A stretch of 64,000 nucleotides of DNA from Spinacia oleracea. Taxonomy: Eukaryota > Streptophyta > Magnoliopsida > Caryophyllales > Amaranthaceae. The DNA is taken from assembly GCF_020520425.1 (NCBI RefSeq), contig NC_079491.1, forward strand, positions 6,621,143 to 6,685,142. Direction: 5' to 3'. The notes under the pieces are model-generated. The model had not been told where the DNA came from. It ran no database searches and saw nothing but the letters and a program-made list of their open reading frames with translations. Below are positions 46,669 through 58,854 of the stretch, piece by piece. Every line of letters starts with the position of its first letter. The stretch's first letter is position 1. A program made the position numbers and the translations under genes.

Positions 46669-46894
46669 ACTTCTATTTTGCAAAAGGGTACGGCAACACG
46701 CTATAATTTGAGTAAATTTCACTATCAAAAAGTTTGGGTCTCGCACTCTTCACATTCAATTAAAAGTACGTCATTATCTTTTACCACATGTACCTTCTCA
46801 ATAAAACCAACACTTGATAATCAAACAACAAATACTCGTCTGAAATCCATGTTGTTTGGACTCAAGTAGTAGTGTCGGACATGCAAGTACGAAC

Positions 46895-47204
46895 AAAGAT
46901 GGTTATAGGTCGGGTCGGGTTTCGGCCCGAGCCCACACAAAGCCCACATTGCATCAGGTCAGGCCGAAATTTTCAAAATGGGGGGCCAGGCCCACAGACC
47001 CTTGAGACCCTTGAGCCGAGCAGTCGTGTCCAAGACAAATTTTACTAAATTTAGCGTGCTTTGTCGTGTCATATCTTGTCATGCTTTTTCCAAAAAAATA
47101 TTACGACTCGGGCCACGACCCACAACTGCGTGTCGGGTCGGGTCAAGCCTCATGTCGGATCGGGTCGAGCATCGAGCCGGCCCAAACCAACCACAGCCAT
47201 CTTT
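46895..47204. mobile_element. possible non-autonomous element with inverted ends
   Basis: AAAGATGGTTATAGGTCGGG at the left and, inverted at the right, AAAGATGGCTGTGGTTGG. The interior is rich in CGGGTCGGG/GGCCCG phrases. No target duplication found. Confidence 0.4.
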
Positions 47205-48055
47205 AAGGCCAAGTGTCCCAAGAATGAGAAAATCTTCCATGATTTTAGCCTAAAATAAAGTGTCATAGTGGTCTATAACTCCATACCCATGTTGGAGTGA
47301 TCGACACGGGTATTTAAGTAATATGAAGAGTCTTAGTAACATAGTCTAAAATTACTAGTACACCTGTCAAAAATCGAACCGAACCGACCTGACCCGAAAA
47401 TATCGGGTCTTGAACAAAACTTTGTGACCTGTAACACAATAACCCGAACAACCTTAAAAAACTAGACCATACTTGTTTATAACCCGACCGATTGAAAATC
47501 GTTGTATTTATAGTGATAAATGAGATACAACATCTACACCAAGCAACAAAGAATCTTTATGTCGTTTGCCACTCAGGCTAAAGTGGTTCCTTCTGCCTTT
47601 TACCACTCAAGCTAGCATGCTATAGCCTTAAGGCACAACCGCACAATATCTACACTTCCAATATCTATCAACTTTAAATTTACATGCTCTGTCTTTGATA
47701 TGTTTTGCTTTCTATCAAAGTAGTTCTAAATCTTTTTTTACTATCTATGTACATACTACTAAAGCAATAACTAAAGGGGCAATTTGAAGAATTTTATGAA
47801 GTTGTTTCACTCCAAAACTAAAACTACTTTTAAATTTTTAAAATATTAATCTTCTTATAATATAACACAGAAACCAATTTTGACAACATATAAAATGATT
47901 AGGATTTTAGGCAACCACTAACTATGCAATGTAATCCAAAAAAACTTTTAAAAAAAAGAGCATCCCCCATTCCCCGTCAATAATGGTACTTGAAATCCAA
48001 AGAAAAAAGTGATAGGAAATAAGTAAATAACAATTTGCTCTTTAATTACTTATTA
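47205..48055. other. no gene seen
   Basis: AT-rich; a GAACCGAACCGACCTGACCC phrase near 47380 suggests another repeat fragment. Nothing coding. Confidence 0.4.
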
Positions 48056-48189
48056 CTCCCTTTGTTGCTTTAAGTTGTTTTTTTCCGCGTAGCTTATGTA
48101 CATATTTGAGCATCCACATCTTTTTCAAGATCCCACATACATAATTATGTTACTTCATTGCCAAAAACAACTTAAAGAAAAGAAAGGAG
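48056..48189. mobile_element. Stowaway-like MITE
   Basis: The ends CTCCCTTTGTTGCTTTAAGT and, inverted, CTCCTTTCTTTTCTTTAAGT pair imperfectly and are flanked by TA at 48054-48055 and 48190-48191. 134 bp. Confidence 0.7.
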
Positions 48190-49176
48190 TATATTCTTTG
48201 AACAAGGAGAAATAAGAGATTCATTCCTAAATCAAAATTACTAATTAATTTTTGACATTTTCTATGTTATGCCCACTTTAAAATATCAATGCATTATCAA
48301 ATAAATAAAAAGTAATTAGCATTAAATACTAACCATTCGGTATTACTTTAATATTTTAGTTTTTTGTTTTATACCTACTCCATTTCATTAAGTTTTTACA
48401 TTTACTATTTTTACTGACTCCAATGCACTATTTGTTTTATACTAACTCTAGATTCATATGAGAAAAAAATTATAAAAGTTGATATTTTAAAAATACAAAA
48501 CGAGATAACTCTAACAAGATCTCGAATGATAGTATTTTAATAAGGCAACTTTTATGTAAGACCGTCCTACCGAAAAGATCACTTTGATTGCTTAACAAAT
48601 TGGTCCGATTGCTTAACTAAAAAGTTCTAGTGCTTAACTAAAAAGTTCTAGTGCTTAACTAATTAGTTTCATTGATTAACAAATTGGTTTCAGTGCTTAA
48701 CTAATTAATTCTAGTGTTAACTTATTGATTACATTGCTTAACTTATATGACACCAATGTAATATTTTGTTTAAGACCGCCTTATATAAAAGTTCATCATT
48801 TTAATATAAAAGTTCATCATTTTAATATAAAAGTTTATCATTTTATATAAAAGTTTTTAAGTTAGTATTTTAAAAAATGTAAGGAAGGTATTAATTTTGA
48901 AATTCGAGTCATATTGAATCATGAACTAAAAAATAATTATACCTTCTAACAATAATGTTTATTTTGAAAACTAATTTCTTTGGTTTCTATATTTTCTTTT
49001 TAAAAAAATACAAAAGACAATAACAAACAAGCCCTAAGATAATAAATAACAAATCATTTGTTTCCAATAGACCCAAAAAAAATTAAGATTAACATGCAAA
49101 ACAAGGAAATAGATTAAAACCAACCTTCAATATCAAGAATATTTAGAAAATCAATATAATAGATCTAGTAATTCAC
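48190..49176. repeat. AT-rich stretch with short tandem repeats
   Basis: At about 48590-48740 GTGCTTAACTAAAAAGTTCTA-like units of about 23 bp recur. At about 48785-48850 AAAAGTTCATCATTTTAATAT recurs with a 21-22 bp period. No gene seen. Confidence 0.6.
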
Positions 49177-49450
49177 CTAAACTCAAGCAAATCTGTCCAG
49201 CAACAGATGCCCCAAGATCCAACTAACTGATTCACAAAATCAGCAACAAAAATCAGTGAACAGCAGCCTCAAGGCTCTCAAACACTGAAAAACAGATCTG
49301 ATCCCTCAGATCAACAACAAAGGCTCAAAATTCTCACTGTTCTTGCACAATTGATGAAAACAGCAATCAAACCAATTCCTAATTTTTGTTGGGTTGTGGG
49401 ATTGTTGAAAAATCTCAAAAAATAGAAGAAGAAAAAAATAAACACAATTT
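49177..49450 (-). other. putative untranslated leader exon of MORC copy 3
   Basis: It starts below a TATA box at 49477-49484 and ends at a donor, GAGTTTAG followed by GTGAATT (minus strand, last exon base 49177). The stretch before the donor resembles the copy 2 leader. It would splice over about 5.8 kb to the acceptor before the ATG at 43336. No coding start is expected here. It could instead belong to an unrelated, unrecognised transcript. Confidence 0.45.
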
Positions 49451-49476
49451 TGCAAAACCCTAGGAGAGAGAAAAAG

Positions 49477-49484
49477 TTTTTATA
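49477..49484 (-). promoter_or_regulatory. TATA box of a minus-strand promoter
   Basis: TATAAAAA on the minus strand, followed by a pyrimidine-rich CTCTCTCC start-site-like region and then AGGGTTTTGC, a typical plant 5' UTR opening. Confidence 0.6.
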
Positions 49485-49501
49485 CCAAAGATCAAACAAG
49501 T

Positions 49502-49538
49502 CACGTGACATGGAAGATTAAAGGAAACAAAGCACGTG
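49502..49538. promoter_or_regulatory. paired CACGTG boxes upstream of MORC copy 3
   Basis: CACGTG at 49502-49507 and 49533-49538, 31 bp apart, about 20 and 50 bases upstream of the TATA box on the minus strand. The same layout occurs at 32365-32403. Confidence 0.6.
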
Positions 49539-49806
49539 ACAGGATAATAACAGACTGTTTCCTTATCAATACAGCTGTTTTTCCTAAATTTACTCGAAAT
49601 TATAAATCAATAAATATATCATTGATTAGCTCACCTTTGACGTTTTAATTTCGCAAGTTTCCGATCTGCAATTAATCATTCATCTGAATTTTTTTGGCGC
49701 TTCATTATTTTCGTTTTTTTTGAATTTGTTGTGCCCTCACTCCCTCTCAAAGACGGCGGCGCGCCGGCGGTGTTGAGGTGGAATTTGTACAATACCTAGA
49801 ATTTGC

Positions 49807-50060
49807 GTAGTTCTCCGTCGTCACCGAATTGCTCAATTACAATGCGGGACACTCTTCAAGGCGGCTTAAATTCGTTTATTTTTTTCACAGAGATCAATTT
49901 AAGGTGGCGTGAGGTGGGAATTTGTTTAATTCCTATGATTTACCGATAACTGGTGGTGGATTCGTAGTTTCCGTCGTCGCCGAGTTGCTCAATTACAATG
50001 CGGGTTACTCTTCAAGGCAGCTTAAATTTGTTTCTGTTTCTTCACAGAGATCAAATTAAG
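49807..50060. repeat. diverged duplication, about 90-97 bp per copy
   Basis: Copies at 49807-49903 and 49974-50060 share GTAGTT(C)TCCGTCGTC, GCTCAATTACAATGCGGG, ACTCTTCAAGGC(G/A)GCTTAAATT and TTCACAGAGATCAA. They lie divergently upstream of the copy 3 promoter. I find no convincing protein in them. Confidence 0.75.
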
Positions 50061-50689
50061 ATGCCAATGATTCTTTATTGATGTTCAGATACTTCAGATT
50101 CTCTTTCTAGGCTTTCCTAACAAAAGCTTTGTTGACGGAAATGCAGCGATTGGTAGTATCTTCCACGACCTCAATAGCACCACCACCTGTTGACTGATTG
50201 TGGTTGTTGCTAACTTGTTGATGGCCGAAACTGGTATTGCGGTGGAGAAGTAGTGGTTACTGTGGTTGTGATTGTGCGGTGGCCGGTGGGTCGGATTGGA
50301 GGGTAGAGAGGAAAGAGGAGGGTTAGGACTTAAGAGGGTGTGAAAGTCGGTATAATGGTATATCAACCTTTTGTTAAGGAAGACTGTACCAGAATAGAAT
50401 ATAATAAATGAAAACAAAAAGGGGGGAAGAAATTGGGAGTGAAAAAAGAAGCGGGAAGACAGAGAAAGAAAGGGAGGGAAAAGTGGAAATGAACTGAAAG
50501 ACTGAAAAAGACTGTCATTCTTATGACTTAGGAAAAAGGCAAAGAGCAGCAGACTTGCCGGAAGTCCGCCATTAACGCCGCCAAGAAAAAACATAGATGT
50601 TGCCCATAAAAACTGGCCTGCTTTGCTAATGTTTAGCGACGAAGGAACCCTGAATTTGTCAATCGGCAAAGTAGTGGTGAGGAGGTGTT
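50061..50689. other. no convincing gene
   Basis: A 191-codon minus-strand frame exists at 50094-50669, but its product is low-complexity (Phe/Ser/Pro-rich runs) with no domain. It mirrors purine-rich DNA and is most likely chance. Confidence 0.45.
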
Positions 50690-51085
50690 GGGGTCTTAAT
50701 CAGCTTAGAATGAATCAAATATAACACGTGGTGTAGAGGTTTTAGGGTCTTAATCAGCTTAGAATGAATTCAGCATGTCATGGGGTGTATAGGTTTTAGG
50801 GTGTTATTCAGCTTAGAATGAACCAAACATAACGCGTGGTGTAGAGGTTTTAGGGTCTTAATCAGCTTAGAATGAATTCAACATGTCATGGGGTATATAG
50901 GCTTTAGGGTCTTAATCAGCTTAGAATGAATTCAATATGTCATGGGGTATATAGGCTTTAGGGTCTTAATCAACTTAGAATGAATCCAATATAATGCGTG
51001 GTGTAAAGGTTTTAGGGCCTTAATCATATTAGAATGAATCCACCATGTCATGGTGTTTAGGGTCTGAATCGCTTAGAATTTATCC
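50690..51085. repeat. 54-bp minisatellite, about seven units of two subtypes
   Basis: The CAGCTTAGAATGAAT-type landmark falls at 50701, 50755, 50809, 50863, 50917, 50971 and 51025, an exact 54-bp period. Each unit carries TTTAGGG followed by (T/C)CTTAATCA. Two subtypes differ in the second half (ATAACRCGTGGTGTAGAGG against ATGTCATGGGGTRTATAGG) in the order A-B-A-B-B-A-B. A lone A-type unit lies at about 51327-51374. Confidence 0.92.
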
Positions 51086-52444
51086 AACATGACACCCTTT
51101 GTTTTCATGTGAATGAACTATAATGTCAATACAAACAGGAGAAGGCAACTCAAATATCGGACCTGTTAATTTGTTATATACATGTCTTCAATCTTAACCG
51201 TTAGGCCATGACATCGTCGGTAACTTGTATTCTTCGTAATACACCACAAATTTTTGGCATTTTCACTTGTTTTATGAGCACCCTTACAATGCTCCCACAC
51301 GAATAAGAATTTGTCTATCGACAAAGTCGTGGTGTAGAGGTTTTAGGGCCTTAATCAGCTTATAGTGAATCCAACTTGACACCCTTTGTTATACATCTCG
51401 AGATTTTCTCTCTCTAACAAGTCACCCTTTGCTTTTCTTTCACACATAACGCCCTAATATGTCTTCTTTTCATCACCACTCACATCTTCATGTGAGCCTT
51501 CTCTTCCTTCACTTAACTCACTTCCACATACGAAACATTTTTTGAAATACCATATCTTATTTCATTCACCTTACCTACATTTCACATAGTGTATAATGTT
51601 TCACTCATTTCCAAATGAACTACTATTTGGGGTGTATACACAAATTTCAAGTCTACAAAACAAGAGAATCAAAATATGTGACAAAATATGATTTTATTCA
51701 TTTTTCTATATTTGGGTTACAGTCTCTAATATTTTCTCTTCTGATTCGATATCCAATTAGAATTTCACTTGGCTCACAAACTGGTCTGATCTGTACTTGA
51801 ATGAGGGTCGTCAGGGATTGATCTCGTCCAAGATTGTTGATGTAGAATGCAACGGCACGTCACTTTTGTACGCTTGTTGATCTTCTTCTACAGCCTGGAA
51901 CGTATTTGATCTTATTCATAAGGGCCTCCGAACTTGATCTCGTCCAAAATTGATCTTCTAAAATGGAACGACAGTCCTTTTTGAATGCTTTTTGTTCTTC
52001 GAGAGAGAGAGAGAGAGTTTGATGTGACTTGATTGGCAAGGAGAATATTGAGAGTTTTAGGTTTGCCATTTGTTTTCTCCTCTCTTGAAAAACGAGGTAA
52101 AATACTCTATTTATAGAATGAGGAAGTTTTAGGGTTTTGATGTACATTGGGCTAAATTAATTTGTTCACTCAAATTAATCGTTTTTTAATTGATCGTCAA
52201 AAATATATATCGAGTCAGTATTTTGACTTTTGACCCGAACAATATCTAATGTGGCAGATTAACAAAATCTTCGTGCATATAGGGGTTCTAAGGCATAATC
52301 AGGAAGTCATAAGGTAGTTCAAGGCATAATCAAGGAAGTCACAAGGTATACTTTGGAGTTAAGCATGGAAACCTCAAGGGCGCAAGAAAGCAAAGGGCTG
52401 AGTTAAAATGGATGTGTCTCACGATATGCTTATATGATTGAGGT
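51086..52444. other. no gene seen
   Basis: Apart from the isolated minisatellite unit near 51327-51374 and a short (GA)n run near 52002-52017, nothing is recognisable. The minus-strand frame at 51860-52147 shows no domain. Confidence 0.4.
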
Positions 52445-53374
52445 TAGGGGTGAGCACGGATATCCGATCCGAAATCAAATTTTGGATCGGATATCCGTAT
52501 CCGAAATTTGTAAAAATTGATATCCCTATCCGATCCGAAAAATACGGATATCCGATATCCGAATATCTGAAATTTTTCGGATCAGATACCCCGAAGATCC
52601 GATATCCAACTTTTTAATTTATATTTTTTTTGGTAATAACTTCAGTGTCATGTACTGTAAATTGTAGAATTCGTCATTCATCCATCTATTTACTGTACTC
52701 CGTATCTAATTTGTAGCAAACAATTAGGTACTCCCACTACCACTTAAAAAAAAAGCAACACATTTAATTAATTAAAGTGTATAATTTGACCAACTTATAA
52801 TGTCTCTTGAGTTTTTGTTTCATTTTTAAACTGGCCAAGAATAACCAGGGAGGATGAGAGAAAAATCAATTAATTGAAGAATATAATGAAAACTCCAACC
52901 AGCAAGAAGAAGACCCGCAACGTAGTCAAGGTTGGATCAAGAGAAAATCATGATCTAAAAGAGAAATTATATCCTTGGTGAGAGAAAACACCCAAATTCG
53001 AAGTTAATCGCGTGGAGAAAGAAAGCTACGAGCGGCGGTGACTCGTGAGTTAAGGAATCCGGTGAGGCGGTGATAGTGGAGGGATCCGACGTAACTGTGA
53101 AGGGATGTGTAACTGTGAGAAGAGGAGAGAGAGAGAGGGATAGACGACTGTGAATTTAATAATTTGAGTGATAGTGTTATGTGAAATATTTAATATGTGA
53201 GGGAGTTTAGGGTTTGATTTTAGTAAAATAATATAGAAAATCAAATATGTGGTTTTGTTTCGGATCGGATATCCGATCCGAAATCAATTTCTAATCGGAT
53301 ATCCAAAAAAATCGAATCGGATTCGGATCGGGTATTCGGATTTTCGGATATTCATATAGTTTTGCTCAGCCCTG
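52445..53374. mobile_element. non-autonomous hAT-like element
   Basis: Perfect 8-bp target duplication ATTGAGGT at 52437-52444 and 53375-53382. The ends TAGGGGTGAGCA and, inverted, CAGGGCTGAGCA are short hAT-type terminal repeats. The subterminal regions are dense in GATCGGATATCCG-type motifs at both ends. The 930-bp element carries no transposase. Confidence 0.85.
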
Positions 53375-53382
53375 ATTGAGGT

Positions 53383-53853
53383 GATTCAAAGTGGAGGCCA
53401 TTTGGCTCAATAGCTTTCCAACGCATGATAATAAGCTCGTTTTGGATGAGAAACATGGGAGTTGCGACTATTTTACGAGAAGTTGTCCTAACACAAGGTC
53501 AGTTTGGTCGATAAGTTTGGTTAAACTAATTGTTGGTCGTCTGAGCTCTCCGGCGAGTTTTTTAGATCTAAAGTCATAAGACAGAGAAAACGAAGGAGAA
53601 ATATTGGCAAGATATGCGGATATAACTGAAGAGGATGAACATGTTTTTCTGGGTTTATGATTTTGACTGATTATTAGATGTAGCCATTAATGTGTTACGC
53701 CAACTCAAACATGGGCAAAGAAGAAATTGGCAAGTGAAGAGGGTAATTAAACTGTAAAAGTGTAAATGCAATATGTAAGGTTAAAACAGTAAAAACACTA
53801 CTCTTAAGAGAAATCTAGTTATTATTTTTATATAAAGATTTGATGTGTGGTGA
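53383..53853. other. no gene seen
   Basis: Spacer between two hAT-like elements; nothing recognisable. Confidence 0.5.
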
Positions 53854-55074
53854 TAGAGCTGGCAAAAGATGACATGACACGATAACACGACACGAACCGG
53901 ACACGAAAAAAGCGGGTTAGTGTTGAGGGTTTTCGACACGTTTAGTTAAACGGGTCAACACGACACGACACGATAATTAAATGGGTCGGGTTAGTGTTGA
54001 AAATTCCAACACGAACATGACACGAGATAACCCGCTTAATTAAGTGGGTCGTGTCGTGTCAGACCCGTTTACCCGTTGACCCGTTTAAAATAAGAAAAAA
54101 ACGTATCACATATAGGCTCTAACTTGAGTTACTTGACCAAGGCCCAATAGACTCACAACCCAAAGCAAAAACCCTAAAAAAAACTTCTCAAGTTGTCAGC
54201 CGACATATATATAAATCAAATGGAACTCGACATATAAACATAGTTCTTACTCTCTCTATCCCGTCGGCTACTCTTATCTCTCTCATCTTTCTTCCAATTT
54301 TGTTCTTAAGTTCACTTTAAGTTCACTTTGTTTTTGCTAATTCATAAAAAGTATACGAAGTACTTCTCCTTTGCTTCTTGTTTGTAGATTTGTTTCCTCA
54401 AATATGCTCTCCTTTTCTCTTCTTTCTTTAAGGTAATGTTATTTTTGTTTGTTTGATTTACTTTATTCATTGGTTTAATTAGTTTGATGAAGATAAGATC
54501 TGATTATTTTCATAATTAGAGAACCCATATCCTTTTATTTAATCCATTCAATTTTCATTCATTCTTTGTGTAATTTTATTAATTTTGCATATTTTCATCT
54601 TCTCAGGTAGTCTATTTTGTAAGAGGGTGTTGAGTGCTTCATGGTTGGATGATGTTGGAACGTTTGGAAGAACATGAAGATTTTTACAAAACTTAAAAGT
54701 CACTCTAGTAATTATTTGTAACCTAAGGTTTTTGAACTATTATTATTTGGTTTCTAACATATAGAATCCGATTGATTTAGGAAAAACGATATTTTGTTGT
54801 TCATTAATTGATTTAATGAATTTATTAATGGTTATTGAGTTAGTATTTCTCTCAATTTCTTTAACTTGGTTGAAAAAAGATGACACGAACACGACCCGAT
54901 TAACTAAACGGGTTAGGCGTGTTAGGTTCGTGTTACCCGTTTAATAAATAGGTCGTGTTCGTGTTTGGCGTTTCTGACCCGTTTATCAAACGGGTCGTGT
55001 TTGTGTTTAGGGTCTCCAACCCGTTTATAAGTTGACACGGAAACGAACACGACACGACCCGTTTGCCAGGTCTA
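53854..55074. mobile_element. non-autonomous hAT-like element rich in ACACGACACG motifs
   Basis: The ends TAGAGCTGGCAAA and, inverted, TAGACCTGGCAAA match at 12 of 13. The flanks TGTGGTGA (53846-53853) and GGTGGTGA (55075-55082) match at 7 of 8. Subterminal blocks repeat GACACGA and GGGTCGTGT many times. 1221 bp without transposase coding. Confidence 0.8.
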
Positions 55075-58062
55075 GGTGGTGATGTCATTCCACTGTTCCA
55101 ATCTTGTAGTTCTTGCTTTTGTGAGGGTTAAGGGTTAGTTAATAGCAAATTAGTTGATGCACACATGTTCCACTTTTCCCATCAACTACAACCCTACCTC
55201 CCTTGGAAATGTCCCAATAACCACCACTGGTCACAACCTTGCAATCCTCATTGTCGAGTTAACCAACAAATATTAAGGTTCTTTTTCAATATTGGGATTT
55301 GGGACATACTTACATCTATCAACTCCGACAAGCTATTGTTCATGAGTTTTACACTCACATAACCACTTCCCATGAATTTGACATGACTCCATTAGCAAGG
55401 TCAGCATTCCAAAGCTTGATATAATCAAAACTAAAAAACAACGCTTTACATAGAGTGGAATAAAATGAAGACCCGAAATCAAGCACTCAACACTCCATGG
55501 ATAAATCCAATCTTACATATAAATCATTGTCATACACCGCCACCGAGTTCGTTGAAGAATCGTTGTCTTCACCATGGACCTTGCCCTTTCCCATCTTTTT
55601 AGGCAATTCACTATCATATGCCCCTTCTCGCAGCATCTTAACATATAATATTAGTACCAATTCGATTTTCCAAGGCCTTAACTCTTCGATCTCTCATTAT
55701 GACTAGCCCTATCACCTTGTTATACTCCCTTGTCCCTACTCTCAACGCATAAGCGACACTGGATAATTCCCAAAATACATTTTTTCTAAGTGCTCTCACT
55801 TGAGATAAAATCTTGCACATTGTCTTTTCTTAGTCCATATTTCCCAAATAATGTTTAATGGTGGCCACCACCACCTTTTTCCCATAATGTAGGCAGTGAC
55901 AGCAAAATAATTTAGCTATCGTTGTTAATTCCAACCATAAAATTCAAGACTTTACGTTTTATAACTCCCAATTAAATCCGTAACCAAATAATTCAAATTA
56001 GAATTTCCAAACACAAAATTTGAAATTTTAACAGCATAGATTCAAGAGTTGGACTTGTCAACCACAAATAACAAATTATATCACACAATTGAACCCTACA
56101 TCTACACCAAACAACCCTGGATCCGGTACCAATTTACGAGGAAATAAAATGCACTAACTATTTTGTGATTAACTAGTGGTTAACAATAACGAAGAAATTA
56201 AGAAAGCAATTAACCAAGCATAAAAAGGAGACAAAGAAATTTATCGTGGAAACTCGAATGTCAAGAAAAAAAGAACTCACCAATCCACTAATAGTGGTGG
56301 TGAAGATTTACAAAGATATTTCTAAGCTTTACCAGTCCAACCCTAAGTGTACGAACTATTCAGTATGTTCCCCCCCCCCCTTTAAAAAGACATGTATTGT
56401 ATTAAGAACAAGACATACACTGAGTATATATAGTATAAGGTAACCAAGGAAATCAAACAAATAGAAATATGCCTTAATTTTCAATAAACGTGTAGAGGAA
56501 AATGGGGGTTGTTGTCGGCATGTCGCACAGTCATGCGTGCACAACTACGGGCACATGCGGGTGCAACCCAATAGCATGTGGTGCACATCTTATACAATAC
56601 GGGGGAGCAACATGCCCTCATTCCTTCTCCAAGAACTTGCGTAATTTTAATCCTTATTTTGACTTGATTTTCAATTCATTTTTTTTTAAAAAAATATTTA
56701 CAAATACGGTTAAAGCGGTAAAAAATACCAGAGTAGCGGTTTATGGTGTCTGGATAATCGTAGTAGAAACACGGCTAATCGTTCAAACGTTACGGTTATG
56801 CCGAGACCTATCCTAGACCGACCCGAGCCCGATCCGGTCTGAAGAAAAAAGTTCGATCCAAATGCGAGAATAAAATACCAAAATTCGAGTCCGATTAAAA
56901 AACTCTAGTCCGAATGGAGTTGGATCGGATATGGATCCTGCTTCAAATACGATGGATATAACCCAAATCCGAGTTCGACTCATCAAATGAAAAAATATCA
57001 TATTTATTAGGTATTGTAGTACATTTTAATGGGGTATAAAATTAAAGGAAGCAAACCCCTAATTTTTACCCCGTTTCAGCCGCTCTCCACTGCCTCTCCT
57101 CTACTCTATCCCTTCTTTTTCTCTCTCCTCTGAGAAATTATAAGGGCTATAATACTATGGAGTTATCAAATTTATATGTTTGGTGAAGCTCTTCAAAGAA
57201 AATCGATCTACAAATGGTTTTCTTCAGTTGCAAATTTCATCTAGAGGAAAATTGCACCAACAACCAGATTAGTATGTTACGGATCTGTTAGTCTCAAGGA
57301 TTGACCATGTTATTTGTATTGGGTCCTTGCTCCATTTTTCATATGTTACTCTTTGCTCCATTTTTCTTCCATGATTTTAATTACGGGTCCTTAAGTATTT
57401 GTAGTGGGACATTGAGTTAATGTATGTTATATGGTTTATATTACGTATTAGATCAACTTACTTAATTATTGTTAATATATCACATTTTTCATTTTTAAAT
57501 ATATTTAGTATTTAGTTTAAGTATTTGCCTAGGGAGTACTGTAAACATTCAAAATTTTAGATGAAATAGGAAAAATAATATATGGTATGGACTCATACTC
57601 GAATCAATCGGATTTGAACATGGACTTGGATAGTTGGATGTCGAGATAGTCGGTCGGGTATGGATTCAAATTTCACCTATTCGGAGTCGGATTCAGATTC
57701 AGAGTCGGATTTGGATCTTGACGGATCCTATCTGAATCCAATCCATTGCCATCCTTAGTTACGGTTCATGAAAACGTTGAACCAAAACTTTTGGTTACTG
57801 AACCAATACGAGTTTCAAAATAGTTAACCACCCACAAACACACAATAGAGGAATTTAGGGTAATATCGAAGCCCCAAAGGGCGAACATCATGTTAAAATA
57901 TTTGAGCGAAAAAAATTAGGTCGACATGAAAAGGAAAATGATCACCGATCGACCCTTTATTTACCTGGGAAGTTTGTTCTGTCTCCAAACCATTAAGTTA
58001 AAATAATGTCTTCATATCATTTATGCACGTGATGCTTGTCGAGGTTTCATATAATAACTAGT
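55075..58062. other. no supported gene; repeat-derived pieces
   Basis: No intact gene. A poly-C run lies at about 56371-56381. Between about 56815 and 57760 are CGACCCGAGCCCGATCCGG and, far right, GGATGGCAATGGATTGG (inverted), phrases typical of dispersed plant repeats whose limits I could not fix. Confidence 0.4.
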
Positions 58063-58680
58063 GTGTGGCCCGGGCGTTGCACTGGATTTTGACTTTTATC
58101 CGTGTTTATTTTTTTGTAAACATGTGCCCATATAGATGGTGTCGACGTGTCGTCATCTGATTAAGGGGGTAACACAAGATTAGTTGTCGATCAACAACAT
58201 TCTTAATCTGAAACCCCATATCCAAAAACTAAAACAAAGCCGTATCATTTTCTTCATATTAGTGAATTGATTAAATACTCAAGCTCCGTCAATGTTTCCC
58301 CTCTTAGTCATTATTACACTCTATTACTTCGTTTTTTTGTGTGGCTTAATCTAGGAAAGTAATAACCATACGTTTATAATAAGTAAGTATTCCTTCATTT
58401 TCTTGCATTCACATCTATTTAATTTATTATTTATTGTACAAAGAATACATATGTTTGTACGGAAAGATATCAAATAAGTTGTAGTTGGTTAAGATGGTAG
58501 GAAATGTAACTTTTAACAAAGAGGTTTGGTGTTCGATCCTTGCTACATGGTTTTTGGTTGTCAATGACATGTCATGATGCCAATTAGTGGTGATGTGGCG
58601 TAATAAGAAGGGATATACATGACACGTATACGTTCTTAAGAAATCGCCTTTTAATATATTAGTATTAGTATAGATTACAC
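58063..58680. repeat. possible dispersed repeat
   Basis: Begins with ACTAGTGTGTGGCCCGGGCG and ends near TTTAATATATTAGTATTAGT, a pair of phrases I have the impression of seeing at the ends of dispersed plant repeats. No target duplication identified. Confidence 0.3.
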
Positions 58681-58854
58681 CCTATAAAATGATGGGAAAA
58701 AATGGTAATATATATATTAATCCAACATTTGGTTGATTGTCTTTTACTAAGCCCACCTACGACATATTTTTTAATAATCCCACATTTATTACCCAAAGAC
58801 TTTTATTTGGTCATAAACTTGTTGTAAGCGGTAATATGTCCCTACATGGTAGTA

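Noticed and set aside
50094-50669. 191-codon minus-strand ORF near the copy 3 promoter
   Set aside because: The product is low-complexity (Phe, Ser, Pro, His runs) and mirrors purine-rich DNA on the other strand; no domain and no splice context.
55400-55830. Possible decayed retroelement gag-like fragment on the minus strand
   Set aside because: A weak zinc-knuckle-like resemblance only; no ends, no other domains and no way to confirm it from this sequence.
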